Assembly (NCBI GenBank): GCA_008694505.1
Contig: VZDJ01007753.1
Coordinates: forward strand, 21,386,696 to 21,450,695
Source: Cyanoderma ruficeps
Taxonomy: Eukaryota; Chordata; Aves; Passeriformes; Timaliidae
Length of the DNA stretch: 64,000 nucleotides
Direction: 5' to 3'
Below are positions 27,501 to 36,090 of the stretch, piece after piece. Position 1 is the stretch's first letter. Each line of letters begins with the position of its first letter. A program made the position numbers and the translations under genes. Under the pieces are notes generated by a model that was given only the letters and a program-made list of their open reading frames with translations, was not told the DNA's origin and made no database searches.

Positions 27501-27764
27501 GCAGGAGCCTCTGCATTACGGGAACGGCACTGCTGCCGGAACCAGCGCTCCCGGTGACAGGACCAGCCCCTGGACGCGAGCGAGCTTTGGCTCCGGGGAG
27601 CGGAGTCCTCTGAGCTCCCCCGCCCCGCTCACCTCCGCTGCCGCCGCTGCTCCCGGCGCCTTGGCCGCCGCCAGACAGCTCCCGCTCTTCACCTTGATCC
27701 CGTACGAAGCCCGGAGCTCCTCCAGCACGGCCAGCCGCACCAACCTCCGCCTCTGCTCCGCCAT
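16977..27764 (-). CDS. ARHGAP11A: ARHGAP11A, Rho GTPase-activating protein 11A, complete
   Basis: ARHGAP11A stimulates GTP hydrolysis by RhoA, is nuclear in interphase and acts in mitosis and cytokinesis. Twelve coding exons join in matching phase: 27764-27633, 25633-25563, 25236-25140, 24613-24363, 23929-23769, 23662-23516, 22508-22434, 21801-21634, 20416-20281, 19977-19869, 19089-18942 and 18556-16977. They total 3,075 bases, or 1,024 residues plus TAA, essentially the mammalian length (about 1,023). The RhoGAP domain spans about residues 45-240. It has the arginine finger R88 in EGLFRKSGS, the block [15 protein letters not shown] (K123) and [11 protein letters not shown] (about 194-204). 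Basic nuclear-localisation-like stretches are [10 protein letters not shown] and [10 protein letters not shown]. The conserved C-terminal block [13 protein letters not shown]...[13 protein letters not shown] lies near 816-859, and the end is [10 protein letters not shown]. The start [19 protein letters not shown] aligns with mammalian exon 1. No frameshift or missing catalytic residue was seen. Confidence 0.96.
18942..19089 (-). CDS. ARHGAP11A: ARHGAP11A coding exon 11
   Basis: It encodes [17 protein letters not shown] and [16 protein letters not shown], matching mammalian SVGWRLANQQSLKNR...LLFSPDVDEKLPKKG. The acceptor TTGTTCAAG|AAT is weak in pyrimidines next to the AG. The donor is GAAAG|GTAATT, phase 1. 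Confidence 0.9.
19869..19977 (-). CDS. ARHGAP11A: ARHGAP11A coding exon 10
   Basis: It encodes [18 protein letters not shown] and [18 protein letters not shown], highly conserved with mammals. The acceptor is CTTCCAG|GG and the donor AACG|GTAAGT, phase 0. Confidence 0.93.
20281..20416 (-). CDS. ARHGAP11A: ARHGAP11A coding exon 9
   Basis: It encodes a serine-rich stretch ([15 protein letters not shown]) followed by [14 protein letters not shown], the counterpart of mammalian PRRSKRIAGKK. The acceptor is CTTGTAG|TT and the donor ACAG|GTAATT, phase 2. Confidence 0.91.
21634..21801 (-). CDS. ARHGAP11A: ARHGAP11A coding exon 8
   Basis: It encodes [38 protein letters not shown] and NSSSTPAS, which match the mammalian protein in order. 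It contains a basic nuclear-localisation-like stretch. The acceptor is AATTTCAG|TC and the donor CATCAG|GTACAG, phase 1. Confidence 0.92.
22434..22508 (-). CDS. ARHGAP11A: ARHGAP11A coding exon 7 (25-codon exon)
   Basis: It encodes [20 protein letters not shown] and a Q/D/R tail, matching mammalian [17 protein letters not shown]. The acceptor is ATTTCAG|AT and the donor AAGCG|GTAGGT, phase 1. Confidence 0.9.
23516..23662 (-). CDS. ARHGAP11A: ARHGAP11A coding exon 6
   Basis: It encodes [17 protein letters not shown], an acidic linker, then [10 protein letters not shown], matching the mammalian VPDFILEKIP...KRKRRQSVG segment. No single-frame ORF covers it because its flanks close quickly. The acceptor is ATTCCAG|GA and the donor GGGG|GTAGGT, phase 1. 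Confidence 0.9.
23769..23929 (-). CDS. ARHGAP11A: ARHGAP11A coding exon 5 (end of RhoGAP)
   Basis: It encodes [17 protein letters not shown], then [20 protein letters not shown], the last helices of the RhoGAP domain. The acceptor is TTTTTAAG|A and the donor AATTG|GTAAGA, phase 1. Confidence 0.94.
24363..24613 (-). CDS. ARHGAP11A: ARHGAP11A coding exon 4 (RhoGAP core)
   Basis: Residues 101-184 include [20 protein letters not shown] and [20 protein letters not shown]. The donor is taken as TTGAG|GTCAGT rather than the GTATAG four bases later, because only the former joins to give [13 protein letters not shown] as in the family. Confidence 0.94.
25140..25236 (-). CDS. ARHGAP11A: ARHGAP11A coding exon 3 (arginine finger)
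   Basis: Residues 68-100 contain [20 protein letters not shown], with the catalytic arginine at 88. The acceptor is TTTTCTCAG|C and the donor AAAG|GTATTC, phase 0. Confidence 0.94.
25563..25633 (-). CDS. ARHGAP11A: ARHGAP11A coding exon 2
   Basis: This exon encodes [20 protein letters not shown] and YIP, the entry into the RhoGAP fold. The acceptor is TTTCAG|GGTAAA and the donor AAG|GTAAAT, ending in phase 2. Confidence 0.92.
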
Positions 27765-28200
27765 CCCTACACCCCCCACCCTCTCCCTCTCTCGCCCGGC
27801 CCGACCCGTCCCCACGACCCCTCAGACCCGGCTGGGCGCCATCGCGGCCCCGCTCACCGTCCGGCTCAAACCCAGCGCGCGGCCCCGCCCGCGCCTCTGA
27901 TTGGGCCGTTCGCCGTTCGAAATCAGGCCCCGGCCGCCCAACGGCCACGTGGGGCTGCCCCGCCGCGCCTGCCTCCGTGCGCCGCCTCTAAACCAGCCAA
28001 GGCCCCAGCGCGCCGTTCGCGGGCGATCGCGCTGGATGCCTAAGGGCCAGGAGGGGGGGAACGGTGGGAGCGCCCTCATCCCTCAATTCCCACATTTCCA
28101 TCATCCTTCCATCCCATATCGCCTCCATCCCATGTCCCCACATCCCCAACACGTGCCCGCCCCTCGCCCCCATAAGTGTCGGCGCCGCGGTGCCGAGTTT
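27240..28200 (-). promoter_or_regulatory. ARHGAP11A: ARHGAP11A CpG-island promoter with CCAAT and CHR-like sites
   Basis: A GC- and CpG-rich island covers exon 1 and the upstream flank. On the minus strand a CCAAT box lies at 27904-27900, and TTCGAA, one of the accepted CHR variants, lies at 27921-27916, 150 bases above the ATG. CHR and CCAAT elements are used by G2/M genes bound by DREAM/MuvB and NF-Y, which fits this gene's mitotic role. The two sites are in the reverse of the usual order and spacing, so the link is inference. No TATA box is evident. Confidence 0.55.
27633..27764 (-). CDS. ARHGAP11A: ARHGAP11A coding exon 1
   Basis: This exon encodes residues 1-44. [20 protein letters not shown] matches the mammalian N-terminus. 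The next part is an alanine-rich tail ([13 protein letters not shown]) that differs from the charged mammalian linker. The donor is GCGGAG|GTGAGC, phase 0. An in-frame upstream ATG 17 codons earlier exists but is not supported by family alignment. Confidence 0.9.
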
Positions 28201-29762
28201 GGGGATGGTTCAGCTGGTTGGTCACTTAGAAACTAGTGTCTCTTTCTCCGAAAATAAGTTTCAAACCCCCCCACCAAGAAACAGCTGTCCACTGCAGTTT
28301 TGTGGGTAAACTGGGCTCTTCCACCGTACCTGGTGGCCAGGGAATGTCCGGTAGCGGCATAGAAAAAATGTTCTTCCCATCTGCTTCCGTCATTGACGCC
28401 GCTTCCCCCTGCATTGCCTGGGCTCTGTGCAGGTCTGCCCGAAGCGATCCATTATTTCCATCATTTTCTGCTGACAAAGCCACACGCCGCAATTTAAGTG
28501 GCACTTGAACCATTAGTACCAAGTTTGGTGTGTAGTTTCTGAATTTGGGTTCCCTTATCCGTTCTGTACAGTGAAATCAGATGCGTCCTGTAGCAGGGTC
28601 ATTTTGGGCTTTGCACTCTGTCACTATAGGAAGAAATTATCTTTTTTTCCTTTTTTTTTGGGGGGGGGGGGTGGTTTGTTTGTTGGATTTTTGTGGGTTT
28701 TTTTGTTTGTTGGGTTGGGTTTGGGGGGGGGTAGGTTGGTTTGTTTGTTTTGGGTTGGTTTTTTTTTTCCTATTTCAAAGTAACTCTTCAAGTGCCAACA
28801 ACAACACTACTGTTAACCAAATGCAGTCTTTCTGTGTAGTCAGATAAAAAGCACTGTACCAAAAATAGGTTTTCCAGCTTTTCAAGTTTTCTGTTACTAG
28901 TTCTAAAGCGAGTCTTACTTCACTGAGAGAAAGACCACAAAGCTCAGACACAGAATGATAAGCTTGATATGGTGCTCTGAACAATTAGGGACACAAAAGC
29001 TAGAGAATAAAAAGAGAATAGCTAGAATTTTTCCAAATGTCAGCAAAATGTAAGCAGAAAAAAAGCCCTCTAACAAAATATTTAGAAGAAAGATAGCAGC
29101 AGTAATCAAAAGCAGATTAGATGCAGATTTTCTTAAGTAAACCCCCATGATTTTGATTATGGATGTCAGTGTGGTTTTAGTGTAATCTTACTGTGAGTTT
29201 ATTATCTGTCCTGGCATTGAAATGGCATGAAAATACAAAGTTTCTACCCTAAAATATCACTAAATTTCTCTAAATATGACAAAAATAAAAGTAAAGGAAT
29301 CAAGTAAATAACTCCCATAAAATTTAATTTAAACAATCTCTATTCCAACTTAGTTTTTTGTAGTAACGATGAATTACACAAGAGGGAGCTGTGACTGGAT
29401 AAATATATCTGAACTTTTCATACTGAGTATTTTCTGCTCAGTATTTACGTAAGAGGAAACATGTTATGATAGTAGGTACTGGATTTTTTTTCTAAAAAAT
29501 GTGTGTGCATTTTTTTTGCCTTTTGCAGGAGACAGTTAAAGTGACAGTATTATCCAAATTTTGTCAACACCATTTGTCAAATATTTTAATATTTTTAGGT
29601 GACTTTTAGCATGTTTCTGTTTTATTGCAGGTAGATGCTGGAGCAGGAAAAATTACTTTGCAAGTAAGAACTATAATTTTTTCAAGCAGTTGTAGCATCC
29701 CTACTCAAATCTATTACACCTCTTTGAAATTGAGTTAGGAAAAATAAACAGCTATTTGGCAT
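28201..29762. other. Intergenic DNA upstream of ARHGAP11A
   Basis: The first part (28226-28522) has an open minus-strand reading segment with a good donor, described under findings, that I cannot assign. The rest is AT-rich apart from the G/T-rich tract at 28641-28772, and I recognise no gene. Confidence 0.4.
28641..28772. repeat. G/T-rich low-complexity tract
   Basis: About 130 bases are almost purely G and T on the plus strand, with G runs of 8 to 11 and TTTG/GGTT units. The long Gly/Phe/Trp/Val-rich frame across it is compositional. Several G runs in one strand could fold as a G-quadruplex. Confidence 0.8.
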
Positions 29763-30770
29763 TGTCCTGGGGTGACTTTATGATGCTTGTATCCCCAGTT
29801 GTCTGTTCTGCCTATGCTGGATATTGAGTTGTGTGCTTTTAAAACTAGATCTGAGAGCGAAGGGGGGTGGAAAAGGAGAAGCAGTGGAATGTCTGAGGTG
29901 GTGTACTCAAAAACATAGAGATAAGAGATTTTACAAGAAAATTAGGAGAATTTTTACATTCCCTAGTGCTATGGTCAAATAAGGTTTTCCAATGAGATTT
30001 TGGAACAGCTCTCAAAGTACAGCGGTATACAGCATACCTTTCTCCTCAGGGTCTCAAGACGTGCCAGCAAACCTGCTCCAGCTTGAGCTTCTCCTTCCAT
30101 GGGGCCACAGATCCTGCCAGGAGAGTGCTGCAGTGTGGACTTCCATCTCCTTCAGCCATCCACCAACTCTGGCACAGGGTCCTTCATCAGCTGGTTGTGG
30201 ACATCTGTTCCACCATGGACAGCAGCAACAGATGGACAGATTGCCTCACCGTGGTCTTCACATGAGCTACCAGGAGACTCCACAGTGCAATGCCTCCCCT
30301 GCTTCTTCACTGGCCATGGTGTCTGTGGAGCTGTTTCCTTTGCATAGTCTCAATCCTGTCTCCAGCTACTGCTCTGTAGCAGTTTCTTCACCCATCTTAA
30401 ATACATTATCCCAGAGGCATTACAGATGTCGCTGATGGACTCAGCCAGAGGTGGTTCCATCTTGGAGGTGATTGGCACTGTCAGACATGGGGGAAGTTTC
30501 TAGCAGCTCCTCACAGAAACCTTCATTGTAGCCCCCCTGCTGCCATAACCTTGCCATGCAAAGCCAGTGGAGGTTTCTTCTCTTAAGAGATATGGTTTTG
30601 ATCCATTGAAGCCATCATGCTGCTGATGCATTACTGAGACAAGACATTCATTCTGAAGACCTGTGGTTCTAGAGTTTAACAGTTAATAAAACTTCCCTGG
30701 GAAGAAATAAAAGCTTCAGATTGGTAGAATTCTGCATGTGGAAAGGAAATTAAAATTATTCTTATATTAC
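29763..30770 (+). mobile_element. Probable LTR-type interspersed repeat
   Basis: The segment starts TGTCCTGGGGTGAC and differs from its AT-rich flanks by long stretches of balanced composition. Several parts (for example the region near 30420 reading ATTATCCCAGAGGCATTACA, and GTAGCCCCCCTGCTGCC near 30529) resemble high-copy passerine repeat sequence that I remember, probably an ERV LTR. Overlapping ORFs of up to 147 codons in three frames have no recognised domain, as expected of a repeat. No terminal duplication was found and the right edge is approximate. The class assignment rests on recall and needs a library search. Confidence 0.45.
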
Positions 30771-32787
30771 TCCACATTTATGGAATACTTGAGATCAGAA
30801 GTGCTTCAAAAACTATGTATAGGGCTCAGCCCACCTGCTGAAATCCTGTCAGTTGCAAGTACAAAGGCATTGACTTGGGCAGACCCTGAGGCAGAAGTTA
30901 GATGAGACACTAAACATGTCTTATGTCACAAACTTGTCACAAGTTTCCCAGAAGGATATGATACCATCACATGTCTGAAGTAGGAGCTGTGCTGAAGCCT
31001 TTAGAAGTTTAACTCCAGGCCCAAACTTGATGTTTTTTTCTCTTCTGACTTTTGCTCTCTCCCTTTTAATCGGTGTGGGAAGGAGAGATGGTAAAGCAAG
31101 CAGTGTATGGGAAATTAAAATGAGAACAAAAGTCGGTCCAAATTATGCAACAAGGATCATTATGCTATAAAATTGCTCTTCAAATGTGGCTGTCATTGAG
31201 AGGTATTAAGATTTCAACAGTTATTTTCTTGATGAAGACTTAATTTCTTGCATAAAAAGGTTTTTAAGCTTAAAGCAATGCCTACACAATTAATGTCCTT
31301 TGGTTTTTTGAATGTTTGAAGGGTGCTAAAGGATTTAAATGTTACAGGAGCATTGTTCATGACTACATAGCTGTAGTATCAAAGTACTGTCACAATAGCC
31401 TTAGAATTCTAAAAAATTACAAATGTAATTGTAGGTAGAATGATCACTAGATCATTTTGCAGTGGAATGTGTGTAGTTTTAGGAACCCATGGCTCTGCAT
31501 CTCCTGTGCTGATACATATTTGTGGCTTCGTTGTGTGAGCCTGCAGGCTTTGGAAACTGTACTTCCCAGCTAAGTGTTGTTCAGTAGTTAATCTTTTCTT
31601 TATGACATGTATTCTTCTCATCATATATTCTTCTAGCCTTATTACCTAACTATTACATTATGTTTAACTGTGTTATTTCTCTCTTCACCTTAGATAAATA
31701 ATAACTTAATGTTTTAATGTAACATAGTCAGCAATCGCCCCCAAATAAACTTGAAATTTCATGTATGAAAACTGTTTCTTTTAAAATATTAGACTTGTCT
31801 GTTCACCATTACTTTTAATTATTTCAGAAAACTGAAAAAGGCTAAACTAAATACATTAAGAATGAGAAGGCAACAACTTGGAAGAAAAAAGAGCAGAAAA
31901 GCTCCATGAGACAGCTAATGAAACATTCAAAGGGAGCCTACATACTTAAATTTCTTCCATTCTTTGTGATCTCTGGAATTGCACTGTTTTTATCATGACA
32001 TTTCCAAATATTTCAATTTTCAAATTACCATGCTGGACTTTTTCAGCATCTTTACTATACTAGTAAAAGCAGTTCTAATTATATATATATACCTATTTTT
32101 ATATGTGATATTTTAAATTTTATTTTATTTTTAGCTACTTATTTTCCCTCTAAAAATACACATAAGATCAGCACTCATCTAGGAAATACAGAAACTCATA
32201 CTTTTTTTTTTTTTTTTGTCTCATGACTAGTGATCAGTTTAGATTCTTACTGCATTGAAAACAATTACTTGCCTTCCACTTGAAGGCATTCATGCTGATG
32301 TCAAGATGTGTCAAGATCTTTTGCTGTGCCACCTCCAGTGAAAGGCTGTCAAGGTGAAAACACTACGTGTCATCCTAGCTTCCCACGCTACATCCAATTT
32401 TAATTTACTCTTAAGTTGCCACAGTATCTTGTGAGTCCTGTATTCTATCAAGTAAATGTTTATAATCCATATTTCCTTCAAAAATAAATAAGAAATAATA
32501 AAAAAAGGAATACAACAAAATAATGAAATACTTCCCTTTTCAGATTGTGGTATTTGTTTTTGGCAGAAGGAAGTAGAGAAAAGGAGAGTGAGACATTTCC
32601 AACAGAAAAAGGCTATGAATTTCAAATGCTCTTGGAAGAAATTTTGCCAGGAATGGAAGACTGGCATCCAGCAGCTCCAGTGTCACGCCCCTAGGACTGC
32701 TGTAGGAATTTTTCTTTTACCAGTCAGATACTTATTTAAATAACCTCCATTGTGTAATTGTCAAACAAGCAAAACTTCCCCTTTTCA
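30771..32787. other. Intergenic DNA, nothing recognised
   Basis: AT-rich sequence with short homopolymer runs (poly-T near 32203). I see no gene, RNA or repeat family that I can name. Confidence 0.4.
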
Positions 32788-32986
32788 TGTTCATGGTTTA
32801 GCCCCAGCCAGCAACAAAGTACCACACAGCCACTGGCTTACTTCCCCTTCTCCCCACTGATGGGATGGGGAGGACAATCAGGAAAGAAAAGAGAATAGAA
32901 CTCATGGGTTGAGATAAGAACAGTTTATTGATTGAAACAAAGGAATAATAATAATAATAGTAATAGTAGTAGTACCAGTAATAGTA

Positions 32987-33031
<45 letters not shown>

Positions 33032-33278
33032 TAGTAAATGAGAGGGAGATAAAACACAAGAAAGACAAGTGCTGACAATACAGTCTTTCAGCACATGTTC
33101 ACCAATGCCCACCCATTCCTGAACCACAACTGGCTCCATTCCAGGTAACTCCCTCCAGTTCATATATTGGGCATAGCTTTTTACCTTATGGAATATCTCT
33201 TTGGGCTGTTTGATCAGCTATGCTCCCTCCCAGCTTTTGTGTGCCTCCTCACTGGCAGAGGATGAGACACTGAAAAGT
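32788..33278 (-). mobile_element. Avian ERV solo LTR, 3' part (split by CR1)
   Basis: Read on the minus strand, this is the distal part of an LTR that begins at 33954 with TGTCCTGGTTTTGGC, the start of a widespread avian ERV LTR, and ends at 32788 with CTAAACCATGAACA. The plus strand shows characteristic stretches such as GGTTTAGCCCCAGCCAGCAA and TGGGTTGAGATAAGAACAGT. A CR1 insertion at 33279 separates it from the proximal part. No internal retroviral genes flank it, so it is a solo LTR. No clear target-site duplication was found around the whole element. Confidence 0.75.
32942..33030. repeat. (TAA)n microsatellite inside the LTR
   Basis: About 90 bases of AAT/TAG trinucleotide repeat: an interrupted left half (TAG and a single TACCAG variant) and a pure right half of about 12 AAT units. 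The polytyrosine frame on the minus strand is an artefact of the repeat. It lies just after the LTR motif AACAGTTTATTGATTG, so it probably grew within the element. Confidence 0.9.
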
Positions 33279-33809
33279 GCAGAATCACAGAATATGCTGA
33301 GTTGGAAGGGAACCACAGGGAGCATCAAGTCCAACTTCTGTCCCTGCACAGCGCCATCTCCAAGAGCCAGACCATGTGCCTGACAGCATTGTCCAAAAGT
33401 TTCTTGTCCGTCAGGCTCAGAGCTGTGACCACTCCCCTGGGGAAGCCTGTTCCAGCGACCAGCCACCCTCTGGGTGAAGAACCTTTCCCTAATATCCAAC
33501 CTAAACTCTCCCTGACACAACTTCAGGCCATTCCCTTGGGTCCTGTCATTGTCACCACAGAGTGATGCCTGCCCCTCCTCTTCCCCTCATGAGGAAGTTG
33601 CAGACTGTGATGAGATCCCCTCTCAGGGATCCTCTCCAGGCCGAACAAGCCAAGTGACCTGAGCCATATGGCTGTCCTTCAAGGCCATGCACCATCTTTG
33701 TTGACCTCCCTGGGTGCTGTCTAATACCTTAATGTCTTTCCTATATTGTGGTGACCAAATCTGCAGATAGGACCCAGGATGAGGCTGAACCAGTGCAGAG
33801 CAGAATGGG
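33279..33809 (-). mobile_element. CR1 LINE inserted into the LTR
   Basis: A 531-base, 5'-truncated CR1. The plus strand begins GCAGAATCACAGAATATG then CTGAGTTGGAAGGGA, the reverse complement of the CR1 3' end. The minus strand encodes FRLDIRERFFTQRVAGRWNR, the ORF2 C-terminus. It is flanked on both sides by AAGT (33275-33278 and 33810-33813), a possible short target duplication, and LTR sequence resumes directly after the second copy. Its closest relative in the window is the copy at 5.7 kb. Confidence 0.9.
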
Positions 33810-33954
33810 AAGTCTTTCACTTAGGGTAAGTATGACTTAGCAACAACCAAAATTTCAGTGTTTTATTCACATTATTCTCCTACTGAATCCAAAACACAGC
33901 ACTGCATCAGCTACTGAGAAGAAAATGAGCTCTGCCTCAGCCAAAACCAGGACA
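33810..33954 (-). mobile_element. Avian ERV solo LTR, 5' part (split by CR1)
   Basis: This is the proximal end of the LTR interrupted at 33279. On the minus strand it starts TGTCCTGGTTTTGGCTGAGG. On the plus strand it ends CCAAAACCAGGACA at 33954. It continues the LTR text (GACTTAGCAACAACCAAAAT) exactly where the left part stops. Confidence 0.75.
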
Positions 33955-35477
33955 AGAGAAAGCAAAGGTATTAGCATATTACTGCATATGCATACCATTT
34001 CTTCTGCATGGTTTCAATTATTCATAAACATACAAATACTCAAGACAGAATTAAAACATACAGATTGAAAAAACTCAACAATGTTGGAATGTGAAGAAAT
34101 TATCATTAGAAGTTTCTACATTCATTTAATTATAGCTTTATGAGTATTTTTCATATTGTGTCAGACATACTTAACTCTATTGACTGCACAAAAATATCTA
34201 TTTAAAAATCTTCAAAGATCAGACAATTCCTATGTTGATTATCTTAGCTGCAGAAAAACCACCACCCCTGAAGCTGACTTCCTGCTTGAGAAACCATAAA
34301 CTAATTGCAAAACAAAAGGCACGTTTGGAGAGGTCCTCGACTTTCAGCAGTTAGTGCATTACAGCATATCTGGTGCCGAACAACTTGTGAATGTTTAGCA
34401 TGTTCTTTGTTGAAAACAGTCTGGTTGATGTATGCTGCTAATACTGCTGGGTGAGATAATAGAGCATGAAGGAAAACAAGCTGCATCCTTTACTGTCAAA
34501 CTGTTCAGATTCAGCTGCTCCAAAAAGTAGGCATTTGGGTAAAGAGTAGGTAGCTGCTGCCTTTTTTTTTTTTTCCCCAGTCAGCTGTTATCTTTACCAA
34601 GTCACTTTCCACCTGCTGTTTTTTGATTAAATAAAATCCTTCCCACTCTCTTCAAGTCAGTTACTGAGATTCAAACCCTGATGCCAGACTAATGTCTGTT
34701 ACATGACTGACTATGAAAAGAACAACATGAAGAAAGCAACAGGTAGCTTGTGGTCCTTAACAGAGTGGTTTTGTGTGGTTTGGGTTTTTCTTAAACTAAA
34801 ATAGATTAATTTATTTATTTTTATTTTCCATTGATGGTGACTCCTAGTTTTCTACTAATTTTTCCAAGATATATTTTCAGTGTGTTTAATGTTCAATTAA
34901 AACTCAATTTTCCCCATAATTAAAATTAATTAATGAAAATATTTGAGACTTTAAAACCTTAAAAGTACATGCTCAGAAAATTACTTTGTTATGTTAATTT
35001 CTAAAAGTATATAGGCAATACTGTGTTCAGTGCTTCTAGGCCTGTGTGACATATGATGGAATGTCCTTAAACCAGACTTTTTAACTGTCCACTTCTACAT
35101 CTCCAAAGGACTCCAAATCCAATCCCCAGGAATTTTACATTATGCCAGGGCCACAAGGCAGTCATGTTGCCAAGTTGCTTCCCTTTCCACTTCACTGTGT
35201 GCTTGAAACCTGTCTCTGTGTGAAGGGTTTGAGCACAGGAAGCCAAGCAGAGTTATCTCCATGGCTTGCTGGTCCTGACTTTCCACCCTTCTGCACTTCC
35301 TGCATCTCTGAAATACAGTCCCATGCTGGAGAGACATGGCTTCTGCATGGGACAGGGTAGCTCTGTCAGCTTTATGTGGCCAGCCCAGGGACGGGGTACA
35401 AGGACAAGGTGCATGCAGGAGAGAAGAACAGGAGTTACAGGGCTTCAGGTGCTGGAAATGATCCCACCGGCATCTGT
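33955..35477. other. Intergenic DNA, nothing recognised
   Basis: AT-rich sequence with a poly-T run near 34563. I see no gene or named repeat between the LTR and the next CR1. Confidence 0.4.
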
Positions 35478-36090
35478 CACAGAATCATATAATCACAGAA
35501 TGGTTGAGGCTGGAAGGGACCACTGGAAATCATCTGCTCCAGCTTCCCTGCTCAAGCAGGGTCCCTTAGAGCATGTTATTCAGGATTGTATCCAAGTAGG
35601 TGTTGAATATCTCCAGTGAGGGAGACCACAACTCTCTTGGCAACCTGTTCCGGTGCTTGGTCACCTGCACAGTAAAGAAGTTCTTCCTCATGTTCAGGTG
35701 AAACTCCCTTTCCTATTACTTGGCAACACTCAGAAGAGCCTGGCTCCATCCTCTTGACATTCACCCTTCAGATACTTGTATATATTGGTAACATCCCCTC
35801 TCAGTCTTCTCCAGGATAAACAGGCTCAGCTCCCTCAGCCTTTCCTCATAAGTGACCTGTTCCTATCCCCTCATCATCTTTGTTGCCCTTCACTGCACCT
35901 GCTCCAGGAGCTCCCTGTCTCTCTTGTCCTGAGGAGCCCAGAACTGGACACAGCACTCCAGGTCAGGCCTCACCAGGGCTGAGTAGAGGGGCAGGATCCC
36001 CTCCCTCGACCTGCTGCCAATGCTGTTCCTAATGCAGCCCAGGATCCCATTGGTGACAGGGACACATTGCTGCAGGCTCATGTGTCAGCA
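35478..36090 (-). mobile_element. CR1 LINE, 5'-truncated
   Basis: About 610 bases. The plus strand begins CACAGAATCATATAATCACAG then GTTGAGGCTGGAAGGGACCA, the reverse complement of a CR1 3' end. It continues with the conserved CR1 text (GGAGCCCAGAACTGGACACA, GCACTCCAGGTCAGGCCTCA). It differs from the copies at 5.7 and 33.3 kb in its 3' region, so it belongs to another subfamily. The reading frame is broken. Confidence 0.92.

Noticed and set aside
27516..27815. Upstream in-frame ATG giving ARHGAP11A a 17-residue longer N-terminus
   Set aside because: The extra residues are Gly/Arg/Glu-rich, and mammalian proteins start at the equivalent of the internal ATG at 27764.
27406..28236. ORFs of 80-180 codons over the ARHGAP11A CpG island in other frames
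   Set aside because: Compositional shadows of exon 1 and its flank. Only the frame starting at 27764 matches a family and splices in phase.
32798..33163. 121-codon ORF with a polytyrosine run
   Set aside because: Translation of the TAA microsatellite inside an LTR.
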